Source of the DNA: Collinsella tanakaei YIT 12063
Lineage (GTDB): Bacteria; Actinomycetota; Coriobacteriia; Coriobacteriales; Coriobacteriaceae
Length of the DNA stretch: 64,000 nucleotides
Direction: 5' to 3'
Assembly (NCBI RefSeq): GCF_000225705.1
Contig: NZ_JH126468.1
Span: forward strand, 184,818 to 248,817
The notes below the pieces were generated by a model. It searched no databases. It was not told the origin of the DNA and saw nothing but the letters and a program-made list of their open reading frames with translations. Shown here one piece after another: positions 1 through 7,576 of this stretch. Within the stretch, counting starts at the first letter, position 1. The number at the start of each line of letters is the position of its first letter. The translations under genes and the position numbers were made by a program.

Positions 1-345
1 CCACACCTCGACGACGTTGCGGCAGGCGAGGAGCCTGGCGAGCCACTCGGCGTCGCGCCGGTCGTTCTTGCGCCCGCGGTCGGCGGCCGGCCGGTGCATC
101 TTGGAGACGGCGCCTACGGCGCAGTCGACGCCGAGCGCCCTCAGGGCGCGGCAGAGGTGGAAGCCGGTCGGGCCGCTCTCGTACACCGCCTTGGGCGACT
201 CGAACCCCAGTGCCCACTCGGCGACCGACGCGGGGTCGTATCCGAACCTTGCGCGGGACACCTCGCCGGTCATGGGGTCGAAGGCGCATGCGGAGATGCT
301 CCTCGCGTGGACGTCGAGACCGATGGCTGTGACATAATTGGACAT
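1..345 (-). CDS. IS110-family transposase, N-terminal part (truncated by window edge)
   Basis: This is the first 115 codons of a DEDD recombinase that moves the IS110 element through a RuvC-like domain. Visible landmarks are D11 in GLDVH, E56 in YESGPTG, and D95 and D98 in the KNDRRDAEW block, which together form the family's acidic active site. The start codon is ATG with a GGAGAGGGG ribosome binding site upstream. The C-terminal domain with the catalytic serine (Tnp_IS110 C-terminal domain) lies outside the window, so intactness cannot be judged. In this family the transposase works with a bridge RNA encoded in the flanking noncoding end (established for IS621). Confidence 0.88.
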   Translation of the reverse strand, partial: MSNYVTAIGLDVHARSISACAFDPMTGEVSRARFGYDPASVAEWALGFESPKAVYESGPTGFHLCRALRALGVDCAVGAVSKMHRPAADRGRKNDRRDAEWLARLLACRNVVEVW

Positions 346-545
346 GGCGGGCCCCTCTCCGTCGCATGTGGCGCGCGGCCACGGTTGGCGCTACGACCAT
401 TGTCGCCCGACCCACGATAGAGCTGCAAGGGGAGGGGCTCCCAATGTTCAACTCATATCGTCTCGGCGCCCCTGCACGCCATCCGCGGGTTTCTAGGCGG
501 CGCCGGGCTACGCGAGCCTGGTGCCGTTTTTCAGCTATACCGTCA
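346..545 (-). ncRNA. Putative IS110 bridge RNA region
   Basis: About 200 bp of GC-rich sequence without a credible ORF lies immediately upstream of the transposase start. In the IS110 subgroup this left-end noncoding segment encodes the bridge RNA that base-pairs with donor and target DNA. I see several short complementary blocks but have not folded it, so this is placement by family architecture rather than by structure. The remaining stretch to 787 holds no recognisable gene and probably carries the promoter of the next regulator. Confidence 0.3.
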
Positions 546-787
546 TTATGAGGCAAGCGCCGAAGAAACCGAAAGGCTCATCTTTGCTCACTCGCAATGA
601 TGACAAAACGGACCCCAAATCGAAAACGCCCACCCTTTCCCGCTTTCGCAAGCTACACCCTCATCAGCACACGCCCTCACGCAATCGCACCGCTACGACC
701 CGCTGTTACAAACCGTTGCTTGCGGCAACGGACGTGCCATGAGCAATATTGCGGTATCGTAAGTCCCAGCGAGAGAAAGAGCTCCCC

Positions 788-1297
788 ATGTTAAACGAGA
801 ACATCCGCGAACTCAGGAAACAGAAGGGCTTGTCCCAAGAGGAGCTCGCAATCAAGCTGAGCGTGGTGAGGCAGACCGTATCCAAATGGGAACGCGGTCT
901 CTCGGTGCCCGACGCGGAGATGCTCCTTTCCCTGGGCGAGGTGCTCGATACGCCTGTAAGCACCCTTTTAGGCAAGACGGTCATCGCTTCTGAGCCGGAC
1001 AGCCTGCAAGCCCTCTCCGAAAAACTCGAAGTGCTCAACGCGCAGTTTGCGCGGGCTCACGAATTAAAGTGCCGAGCCTTGAACACGCTGTGCATATCGC
1101 TCGCCGTCGCCGTAGCCCTTATCCTCCTGGCGCTTGGAATGATTGGGGAATCATATCTCGACTGGAATTTCACCAACCCCGAATACGCGATCGCGGGCAC
1201 CATGCTCCACGGCTTCGAGTGGATCTTCGTCCGCATCGCGCCCTTCATCCTCATCGCAGCCATCACCGGGGCGATCGCGACCCGTAAAAAGGGATAG
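788..1297 (+). CDS. XRE-family regulator with two membrane segments
   Basis: This 169-residue protein begins with a canonical helix-turn-helix (residues about 5-58, with LSQEELA and VRQTVSKWERG) and ends with two hydrophobic segments (about 98-118 and 146-163) followed by a basic tail. The layout suggests a membrane-tethered repressor. The start at MLNENIREL is preferred over an upstream in-frame ATG because a GAGAGAAAGAG ribosome binding site precedes it and the family normally begins at this point. It is followed after 97 bp by a second XRE gene on the same strand, and the two may be co-transcribed. Target and signal are unknown. Confidence 0.8.
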   Translation: MLNENIRELRKQKGLSQEELAIKLSVVRQTVSKWERGLSVPDAEMLLSLGEVLDTPVSTLLGKTVIASEPDSLQALSEKLEVLNAQFARAHELKCRALNTLCISLAVAVALILLALGMIGESYLDWNFTNPEYAIAGTMLHGFEWIFVRIAPFILIAAITGAIATRKKG

Positions 1298-1394
1298 CGC
1301 AACAAAGCGTTGCTCGACTGACCACATGCGGCACGAGATAATCGCAAGAAGGAAACGGGCTTTAAACCCAATGCCCACCTAAAGGAGAATCGCC

Positions 1395-1853
1395 ATGATC
1401 TTGCTCAAAGACGCCCTTGCCCGACTGCGCCGCGAACGCGGTCTCACCCAAGAGGAACTCGCCTCGCGGCTCTACATCACACGTCAAGCGGTAAGTCGCT
1501 GGGAAACTGGAGCGACGGAGCCGAGCATCGACATGATCAAGCTCATCGCTCGCGAGCTCGAGGTGCCCGTGATGCGACTGCTCGACATGCCGGAGCACTA
1601 CTGTCAAAGCTGCGGCATGATGTTCACCGGACCCGATCAGCATGGGCACGAAGCAGACGGCACCGAGACCGAAGACTTCTGCCGCTGGTGCTACGACCAG
1701 GGCGCGTACACCTACGAGACCACCATGGAAGAGATGATCGAGGACTGCGCGCCGCGCATGGCGGAGCACATGGGCTGGTCAGTGGACGAATGCGCATCGC
1801 TTTTGGGGGCGATCTTGCCCAATCTGCGCAGGTGGAATGCAACGGATAAGTAA
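1395..1853 (+). CDS. XRE-family regulator with C-terminal zinc ribbon
   Basis: The protein has 152 residues. Residues 1-62 form an XRE helix-turn-helix (LTQEELASRLYITRQAVSRWE). Residues 70-99 carry two CxxC pairs (C70/C73 and C96/C99), fitting a zf-ribbon_2-type zinc ribbon. An acidic helical tail follows. An AAGGAG site precedes the ATG. The fusion of an XRE DNA-binding domain to a zinc ribbon of the quorum or cleaning-enzyme associated type is known from gut bacteria, but its ligand is not established. It lies tail to tail with the MFS gene with only 35 bp between stops. Confidence 0.82.
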   Translation: MILLKDALARLRRERGLTQEELASRLYITRQAVSRWETGATEPSIDMIKLIARELEVPVMRLLDMPEHYCQSCGMMFTGPDQHGHEADGTETEDFCRWCYDQGAYTYETTMEEMIEDCAPRMAEHMGWSVDECASLLGAILPNLRRWNATDK

Positions 1854-1888
1854 GGCAGGCGCCAACGCAAGCATCACCTTGAAATCAG

Positions 1889-3262
1889 TTAGGACGAGAT
1901 TCTACTTGCAATAGGAATCGACACCGCAAGGCCCACCACCGCAGACACAAGCACAGCGCAAAATACCCAAGTGGTGCCGGCAGGGGATGCAGCGGGGGCA
2001 AGCATTCCGCATACAGCAGTGGATACGGTTCCGCCAAATCCCCTAAAGAACATCGCCGTGGATGTTGCCTTGCCAGCGTCGCGGGCATCTGCCCCCGTCT
2101 GCGCCGATAGATTGGAAACCGGCATTCCCACGCCGACGCCCAGGCCAAGCGCCGCCGCGAGCAATGTAACCAGGGGTGCGGTCAGGCTTTGCGCCCCAAC
2201 AATGAACGCTGCAGCCGCAGCTAAGATTACGAACGAAGATCTCACCGCAAGCGCACGAAGCCTGCCATTCTTCCTGAACAGGGCGCCCGACACGTTACTT
2301 CCAAGCATGAGGGCAAGCGTCATGGGAATGAGCGCCGCACCCGATGAGGTGGCGGCGATACCCATCGATTCCTGCAAAAGCCGCGGCAGATACGTCACGC
2401 CCGCCATGAGAGCAAACTGCACGCAGAAGCCCGAGATGAATCCTGCGACAACCCGAGGGCGGTAGAACAGCCCCATGGGAATCACGGGAGCACTCGCAGC
2501 AGCCTCAACCCTGTACAGGGCAAACGTGAGGATAACAAATAGCGCTACAAGAGCGGCTGCCCGGGGAGATACCAAGGGGAACGCGCCGCCCGCCAAACTG
2601 AACACGGCAACGAGGCTCAATACGCTCAACGATGCCAGCGCGCTTCCCGCCGCATCGAATTGCGCCGAGCGGGGTCCATCGCCCCTGCCCGGCAGACTCC
2701 TCGACGATAGTGCAAACGCGACAATCGCGATCGGAATATTCACAACAAAAATGACATGCCAAGACAAACCCTGGGCGACGGCCCCTCCAATCACGGGACC
2801 GATAACGCTCGCCACGCCGTACATGGCGGACGCCGCCCCAAGATAGGGACCCCTATCGCGCGGCGGAAGCATCATGGCAGCGGCTATGAAGACGCCGGCC
2901 TCTAACAAGCCGCCGCCAATACCCTGGAGCAAGCGAAACGCGGCAAGCGCCTCAATGGTGGGAGCCGCGGCGCACAGCGCAGACGCCGCAGCAAAGAGAG
3001 CCAGGCCAAACGCATACGTTCGCTTCAAGCCAAAATGAAACGCAAGGCCGCCGCATAGGAGCGTGGACACAGTGCTTGAAGCAAGATATGCAGTCATAGG
3101 CCAGGCATAATGCGCCGCTCCACCCAAGGCGGCCGAAATCGTCGGCAGCGCCGTTGCCACCACGGTAGAATCAAGCGCAGCGATAAACAACGCGAGCATG
3201 AGTCCGGCCGTCATCAACCCGCCAACAGGTTGACAAGCTCCACCGGTACGGGTTTCTTTCAT
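1889..3262 (-). CDS. MFS drug exporter, DHA2 type (14 TM)
   Basis: This 457-residue inner-membrane antiporter probably expels drugs or toxic amphiphiles. I count 14 hydrophobic segments, as expected for the DHA2 (EmrB/QacA-like) branch. The LDSTVVATALPTI motif lies in TM1 and the antiporter motif with GPVIGG in TM5. The chosen ATG (MKETRTGG) has an AGGAGGAG site 7 bp upstream; an upstream in-frame ATG would place that site inside the coding region. It follows an AraC/GyrI-type regulator by 75 bp on the same strand, suggesting substrate-induced expression. The substrate cannot be told from sequence. Confidence 0.88.
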   Translation of the reverse strand: MKETRTGGACQPVGGLMTAGLMLALFIAALDSTVVATALPTISAALGGAAHYAWPMTAYLASSTVSTLLCGGLAFHFGLKRTYAFGLALFAAASALCAAAPTIEALAAFRLLQGIGGGLLEAGVFIAAAMMLPPRDRGPYLGAASAMYGVASVIGPVIGGAVAQGLSWHVIFVVNIPIAIVAFALSSRSLPGRGDGPRSAQFDAAGSALASLSVLSLVAVFSLAGGAFPLVSPRAAALVALFVILTFALYRVEAAASAPVIPMGLFYRPRVVAGFISGFCVQFALMAGVTYLPRLLQESMGIAATSSGAALIPMTLALMLGSNVSGALFRKNGRLRALAVRSSFVILAAAAAFIVGAQSLTAPLVTLLAAALGLGVGVGMPVSNLSAQTGADARDAGKATSTAMFFRGFGGTVSTAVCGMLAPAASPAGTTWVFCAVLVSAVVGLAVSIPIASRISS

Positions 3263-3337
3263 TGTTGTACTCCTCCTTCTCCTCGTCCTCATGGACGAAC
3301 CGCGCGGTAAAACCGCAACGAACAGAAGGAAGGATGG

Positions 3338-4225
3338 CTATGCGCCGGACCGCTTCGAGATGGGCATCCATATCTCGCTGCGATATGACGTGGACGAGAA
3401 ATCGCCTTGCGGATACACCTCGATACTTACGTCACCCGACAGCCCGTAGCCTGACGAAGGCAGCCACTCGGAGTAGACCCTGCGATAGTGCTCTGCCGTC
3501 GCCGTGCTGCAAGGACCCGTGCAGTCGAATACGGCCCAAAGCCCAGATGGAACATGGATCTCATCCGCCCACGCCGGCGCCTCACGAGACGATGCAACGG
3601 CTATCTGATAGCTTTGGCCATCGTCCTTGCACACGTTGACGCCGAGGATTCCTTGAGGCTCCGACCCATCCGTCAGCGCGATCAGTTGCTCGATAACCCC
3701 ATCTTGCGAAGCGCTCTCCCAGAGATTGCGCAAGCCCTCTCTGCCTGAAGAGGACATTTGAACTAGCGGATTACCCTGAGCGCCACCGCAGAATGCCGTT
3801 ATTCCCACGAGGCGCATTCCCGGCTGGGGCACAACCCTCCACGACAAGGGCTCCGCACCCGTAACGGTAAGGGCGAACGTGCACCGCGGGAAAACGAGAA
3901 GAGAGGCGCCGGGGCACCTTGCCTCACTGGGAGATACGCCAAAGGCCTCTTGGAATGCTCGATTGAACGCCGTTGGCGAAGAGTAGCCATACCGCACCGC
4001 CACATCGAGCACGCGCTCGCCCCTAGACAGATCGAGCGCGGCGCACGACAAGCGACGCTTGCGCACGTACTCTGCCAGGCCCATCCCCGCAAGATAGGAG
4101 AACATCCGCCGGAACTGCCCTTCGGTGCAGGACGCAAAAGACGCCGCACGCGCGATATCGATGTCACCGTCAAGATGCTCCTCTATGTAGTCCACAGAGG
4201 CATTCAACCCTTCTATCCAGCCCAT
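3338..4225 (-). CDS. AraC-family regulator with GyrI-like ligand-binding domain
   Basis: This 295-residue regulator has an AraC/XylS double helix-turn-helix in the first 100 residues (VAVRYGYSSPTAFNRAFQEAFGVSPSEAR) and a GyrI/BmrR-type small-molecule domain in the remainder. That is the layout of multidrug-responsive activators such as Rob. The start at MGWIEGLN is supported by a GGAAGG site 9 bp upstream and by homologue-like N-terminal spacing; a longer form adds 12 residues. It sits directly upstream of the MFS exporter on the same strand, so it most likely senses the exporter's substrate and activates the pair. This assignment of target is inference. Confidence 0.87.
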   Translation of the reverse strand: MGWIEGLNASVDYIEEHLDGDIDIARAASFASCTEGQFRRMFSYLAGMGLAEYVRKRRLSCAALDLSRGERVLDVAVRYGYSSPTAFNRAFQEAFGVSPSEARCPGASLLVFPRCTFALTVTGAEPLSWRVVPQPGMRLVGITAFCGGAQGNPLVQMSSSGREGLRNLWESASQDGVIEQLIALTDGSEPQGILGVNVCKDDGQSYQIAVASSREAPAWADEIHVPSGLWAVFDCTGPCSTATAEHYRRVYSEWLPSSGYGLSGDVSIEVYPQGDFSSTSYRSEIWMPISKRSGA

Positions 4226-4387
4226 AGGGTCACCATCCTTCCGAAAACAAGCATGGGGCAATGCGCTTTTTCAATCCTCGCATAAACAGAGCGGATTATG
4301 CGAGCTTACTCGAGAGTCCGGCTGGCGGCCCCGCCTTCCATTCATCCAGATAGACCAGCCACGCTCTGCGGGTAGAGACGTAACTGT

Positions 4388-4819
4388 TCATTTCCCGCGA
4401 TGCTTGCGACGCCTTTTCTCGCGGCGTTTTTCCCATCGCGCGAACGTCTCTTCCCTGCCGCGCGCCGTACGCTCTGATCGGGCCTCATCCTTCGAGCGTT
4501 CCCGCTCACGAGCGAGCGCACGTTGCGATGCGGTTGAGGCACCTCGCATATGCAAGGCCTTCGCTGCTTCACGCGCACGGCGTTTGGGATTGCCAGGCAG
4601 CCGGTTTTGATGAGATTCAACCGGTTCCGTCGCCGTACTTAGATGCAAGCTCGTCCAACGCTCAAGCACCCATGTATAGATTTCTTCATTCGATGGCTCC
4701 GCGCCAAATACCACGCGCGCAACGCTCAGCATGTCACTCTCGACATGCTCTACCACGCCCACCCAAAACTGACCATCATGGTAGACCGTCAGGGTCGATG
4801 AGACTTCCCTCTTCCGCAT
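4388..4819 (-). CDS. yjdF: YjdF family protein
   Basis: This 143-residue protein matches the YjdF (DUF2992) pattern. It has an N-terminal STLTVYHDGQFWVGV segment and a GAEPSNEEIYTWVLERW block, and the C-terminal half is very basic (RREKRRRKHRGK). The biochemical role of YjdF is not settled. In Bacillus subtilis the gene is controlled by a riboswitch that binds azaaromatic compounds. Here the start codon is preceded by AAGGAGG, and an anti-Shine-Dalgarno sequence lies about 32 nt further upstream (see leader). The neighbouring GyrI-like gene and AraC/MFS pair fit a small-molecule-resistance neighbourhood. Confidence 0.85.
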   Translation of the reverse strand: MRKREVSSTLTVYHDGQFWVGVVEHVESDMLSVARVVFGAEPSNEEIYTWVLERWTSLHLSTATEPVESHQNRLPGNPKRRAREAAKALHMRGASTASQRALARERERSKDEARSERTARGREETFARWEKRREKRRRKHRGK

Positions 4820-4965
4820 AGCCGCGACCTCCTTCTATGTAGGGCTACGCGAAGAAGGGACAACCAAGGAGGCAGGTTACTGGCAGGCAAGCGCCCGCGG
4901 CCCGACTACCCGACGGGCGCTGTGTTTTTATCTTCGATAGGTACCAGTATAGGGGTGAAACTCGC
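4820..4965 (-). promoter_or_regulatory. yjdF leader, candidate yjdF-class riboswitch
   Basis: The leader contains a strong GC hairpin (7-bp stem, plus-strand 4891-4897 with 4914-4920). Transcript segment CCUCCUU (plus-strand 4866-4872) is exactly complementary to the AAGGAGG ribosome binding site (4828-4834). That would allow translational on/off switching, as in known yjdF RNAs. I cannot confirm the consensus core by eye, so the class is inferred from the downstream gene and the sequestering stem. Confidence 0.45.
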
Positions 4966-5014
4966 CTTGGGGCCTCTAGAAGTGCACAAAGCAATCCCGT
5001 CGCCATTCTGGCGC

Positions 5015-5647
5015 TTAAGCCCTACGAACCGGATGCCTGATCACTGTCTTGAGTTTCTCGGGCGCAGTACGACGGGCGTCGTTGAGGTAGATCTCATGAT
5101 GCATGCGCTCGTCAGAAAAATCCTCAACGTAACCGCTCTCCTCGGCGAACGCGCGCATCGCCTCGACGGTCGCCGGCTCATCATCATAGGGACCCACGTG
5201 CAAGCACTGAACGCACAGCCCCTCCTCAATGGTGAGCAGCTCCACCTGGGAAAAGTCGCGCTTTTTCTTGGCAGTCGCCTCTTCAACGGCCCACTCGAAC
5301 TCACTGCGCGTCACAAAATCCGGCACACGAATGGCCGAGATCCAGTTGAAGTCCTCCTTGCGCGCATAGTCCACGCCAAGCACGCCGTCTTGCCACCAAA
5401 AACCCTCTAGCGGTGGCACCACAAAATCGAAATAGCCCTCGATGCGATGGTCGCCCTTCTTGGACATCTTGATGGTGTAGGCAACTCCGTAGAGCATCTC
5501 GAGCGCATCCTTGTACGCCCCGCCCTCTTCGTTGGGGTCACCATGCCCTCTCACTGCAAGAAACGCCATCTCGGGCACCTCGACAACCCCCGGCTTCTTG
5601 GGTGGAAGATAGTACTCCTTGTATCCCTTCTTGTAGTCAAACGCCAC
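5015..5647 (-). CDS. GyrI-like domain protein (stand-alone ligand-binding family)
   Basis: The protein has about 210 residues and belongs to the GyrI-like family whose members begin FDYKKxYKEYY and continue with KPxxVxVPxMxFLAVRGxGDPN, both present here. It may bind or hydrolyse small hydrophobic molecules, and some relatives act as cyclopropanoid hydrolases. I chose the GTG just before FDYKKGYKEYY because family members start there and a GGGGGTT stretch precedes it. A longer frame from a GTG at 5728 is open but has no good ribosome binding site and would run into the divergent promoter. Two GyrI-type domains within 2.5 kb, this one and the AraC fusion, suggest shared ligand chemistry. Confidence 0.82.
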   Translation of the reverse strand: MAFDYKKGYKEYYLPPKKPGVVEVPEMAFLAVRGHGDPNEEGGAYKDALEMLYGVAYTIKMSKKGDHRIEGYFDFVVPPLEGFWWQDGVLGVDYARKEDFNWISAIRVPDFVTRSEFEWAVEEATAKKKRDFSQVELLTIEEGLCVQCLHVGPYDDEPATVEAMRAFAEESGYVEDFSDERMHHEIYLNDARRTAPEKLKTVIRHPVRRA

Positions 5648-5758
5648 GGCAACCCCCGCTCTGTAGATAAACCCGCCGTTTGTTACCCGCTGTTCAAGCG
5701 CGGCAATATAATGATCAAAAGATACCACCGCTTGGCCTTACGTCCGCAGGAGATGCCC

Positions 5759-6196
5759 ATGCGTAAGAAGACCGCCCTCATCGCAGCAATAGGCGCCCTC
5801 ATCATCTTTGGAGCCATCGCATCCGCGCTCTTTTCATCCGGCGGGGATACAAAATCGGTCCAACGCATCGCGGCGCCCACAAGTCTCTACGGAGAAGCCG
5901 ACATCTCTTCCGCTTTCGACGCCATTGAAGCGACGTTCGCCTCAGACTTTACGGGATGCACCCTTAAAGAACTCCGCTACAACGGCGAGATTGAAAAAAC
6001 GTTTTTGGACGATGAACTCGATCGCAAACAAACGGGAGCTGAAGACCGCATCATCGTCCTATCAACGTTCACAACCAGCTGGAGATCTACAAACGAAGGC
6101 TTCTCGCCAAATGAGACGTACGAAGACTGGCAGTGGGTACTCACCAGGCCTACGCAAAACGCCGCATGGAGCGTGGAAGGCTGGGGATATTGCTAG
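5759..6196 (+). CDS. Hypothetical membrane-anchored exported protein
   Basis: This 145-residue protein begins MRKKT and has one N-terminal hydrophobic segment (about residues 5-25), suggesting a signal anchor. A soluble extracytoplasmic domain follows, with paired aromatic residues near the C-terminus. No lipobox cysteine is visible. A GCAGGAG site sits 6 bp before the chosen ATG. I do not recognise the family. It is divergent from the GyrI-like gene and is followed by a terminator-like hairpin, so it is probably monocistronic. Confidence 0.65.
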   Translation: MRKKTALIAAIGALIIFGAIASALFSSGGDTKSVQRIAAPTSLYGEADISSAFDAIEATFASDFTGCTLKELRYNGEIEKTFLDDELDRKQTGAEDRIIVLSTFTTSWRSTNEGFSPNETYEDWQWVLTRPTQNAAWSVEGWGYC

Positions 6197-6199
6197 CGC

Positions 6200-6363
6200 C
6201 ATCCGCACCAAACCAAAACGAACGAGCAGCGTCTCGCATACGCAAAGCCAATGGAAAACAACAATCAACGCCACAGCGTACAGGACGATGGAATCTTGAA
6301 GAAGCTGCCGCGCAAGCCATATGAGGACAAGAATCGGAGACATGAGAAGAGCAAAGGCTAGCA
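6200..6363 (-). pseudogene. Fragment duplicated from the zinc-ribbon membrane protein gene at 11 kb
   Basis: About 160 bp here are roughly 90 percent identical to the C-terminal half of the membrane protein at 10988-11305. They encode the same LLMSPILVLIW, LLQDSIVLYAVALIVVF and CETLLVRFGLVRM segments. The N-terminal zinc-binding half is absent and the reading frame runs on beyond the original stop. It is a remnant of a partial duplication, not a functional gene. Confidence 0.7.
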
Positions 6364-6368
6364 AACAA

Positions 6369-6396
6369 ACCCCCAGGCATAGCGGGGGGCTTTAGT
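6369..6396 (+). terminator. Terminator-like hairpin after the hypothetical exported protein
   Basis: A run of five C pairs with a run of G across a short loop and is followed by CTTTA. The T tract is short, so strength is uncertain. Confidence 0.45.
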
Positions 6397-6516
6397 ATCC
6401 GCCCCGTGGGGCTCGATGCCACGACAGCGAGGGCGCGGCCATCCTTTACGGAAGACCGATAGGGGCATAGCCGCTGTTTGCATCACAGGCATGGCATGTG
6501 GGTCTCTCACGTTAGG

Positions 6517-6873
6517 CTAACGCGAAAAGGCAAGGAAGAAGAGGTAGAAACAGCTCACGTCTAGCAAAACGGCAGACACAAGCACAATGATGGCAACAAT
6601 TAGGTCTCGTTCCTCACGCGCGTGAACACCGGGAACGTTGGAGAGCCCAAGATACCGACAGCATATTCCAAAAATGATCACGCCAATGGAAAAGAGCGGC
6701 ATGAAGAGATACTCCCACTTGCTTCCAAAGCGGGTTGGAACGTTCCCAAAACCAAAGTGGACGGGAACGACATCAGGCAACTTCGATACCCGCAAAAGAA
6801 ACCATGCGAGGGGAATCAGGCAAATCACCAGACTGGCGACATCAATAATCAAACAGAGCCGTTTTCGATTCAT
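6517..6873 (-). CDS. DUF1648-type small membrane protein
   Basis: This 118-residue protein has three hydrophobic segments (about 5-25, 52-72 and 90-112). Between the first two lies the signature loop LPDVVPVHFGFGNVPTRFGSKW, typical of DUF1648 domains found in SdpI-like immunity or transport proteins. The chosen ATG (MNRKRLC) has a GGTGGG site upstream; the open frame extends 40 codons further but without family resemblance. It is shorter than full SdpI proteins (about 200 residues). It could be a stand-alone DUF1648 protein or the survivor of a larger gene. Confidence 0.72.
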   Translation of the reverse strand: MNRKRLCLIIDVASLVICLIPLAWFLLRVSKLPDVVPVHFGFGNVPTRFGSKWEYLFMPLFSIGVIIFGICCRYLGLSNVPGVHAREERDLIVAIIVLVSAVLLDVSCFYLFFLAFSR

Positions 6874-6932
6874 TGTCCCACCCCATCGCTCGTCCAGCAA
6901 AAGGATAAAAGAGCCTCTATCAGCGCTAGGCA

Positions 6933-7003
6933 CACAAGACGCCTCTGGCAGGAGGCAGCCGCCTGGTATGGCGAACTTTAACAAGTTGAACAAAGTTTAA
7001 CAA
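6933..7003. repeat. 71-bp dispersed repeat, copy 1
   Basis: This copy is about 90 percent identical to 12988-13058. It contains a GCCTC/GAGGC mini-hairpin and a TTTAACAAGTTGAACAAAGTT block. Here that block is partly duplicated downstream as a second AACAAGTTGAACA. Its origin is unknown. Confidence 0.7.
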
Positions 7004-7034
7004 GTTGAACAGAGCCCTTGTACCGCAGCCCGCC

Positions 7035-7290
7035 TCAGCGTGAATACACCGGCTCGACGAACTGGCCGTATTGGCTGACCACCTCAAGTTTGAAGCGACG
7101 CACCTGCCCCCTTGCGTGAACAACGGGACGCCCTCGCCCAAAAGCACGGGCGCCACCTGGATGATGAGATGATCAACCATGTCGCGAGAAAGCAGGGGCG
7201 CCAGGACGGTGTTGCCGCCCACGATCCAAATATTGCGATGTGTGCCCAGCCCCTCCACAAACGCTGCAGGGCCACCCGCCACTGCCGTGA
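7035..7290 (-). pseudogene. Remnant of a RibD_C/dihydrofolate-reductase-like protein (C-terminal part)
   Basis: One frame encodes NIWIVGGNTVLAPLL and LIIQVAPVLLGEGVPLF, the conserved C-terminal core of the RibD-C/DHFR-like reductase family. A shift in frame then gives the expected tail FKLEVVSQYGQFVEPVYSR and a stop. The N-terminal two thirds are missing, and the fragment abuts a decayed toxin gene. It is therefore a truncated, frameshifted remnant, not an active reductase. Confidence 0.72.
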
Positions 7291-7574
7291 ACCCCGGGCA
7301 GTCGAGCGCTCGATGGTGGCAGTCCCCTCTGCCTCACGCACCGCGTACAGGACAATATTGGAGCCGGCACGTGCCCAACGATAACCCAGCAACCCAACAA
7401 CGGGATCGAGAGCGAGCGGGAATGCATAAGGCGCTTGCTCGAGAAGGCCAACGAGGCGCTCCACGCATCGAGCAGATTCGCACCTGTCTGCTTTCCGCCG
7501 GTGCGGTAGCTTAGGTAAACGATCGATTCTCGCAAGTCTTCCAGGGCCGCATCGGTTTCCACAACGGAGAACAT
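7291..7574 (-). pseudogene. Decayed RelE/ParE-type toxin gene
   Basis: The gene starts at an ATG that overlaps the antitoxin stop region (FSVVETDAALEDLRESIVYLSYR), then shifts frame. It continues in another frame with DPVVGLLGYRWARAGSNIVLYAVREAEGTATIERS, which matches the C-terminal beta sheet of plasmid-stabilisation RelE/ParE toxins. At least one frameshift and the loss of a proper end make it a pseudogene. The neighbouring antitoxin is broken too. Confidence 0.65.
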
Positions 7575-7576
7575 AT

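Larger units (their letters stand above)
1..545 (-). mobile_element. Partial IS110-family insertion sequence (transposase 5' part plus upstream end)
   Basis: The element is cut by the window start, so only the N-terminal third of its transposase gene and the upstream noncoding end are present. IS110 elements lack ordinary terminal inverted repeats, so the outer boundary cannot be read directly. I place it loosely near 545, where the GC-rich spacer gives way to lower-GC sequence. Transposase identity comes from the DEDD catalytic residues. The boundary is a guess. Confidence 0.6.
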
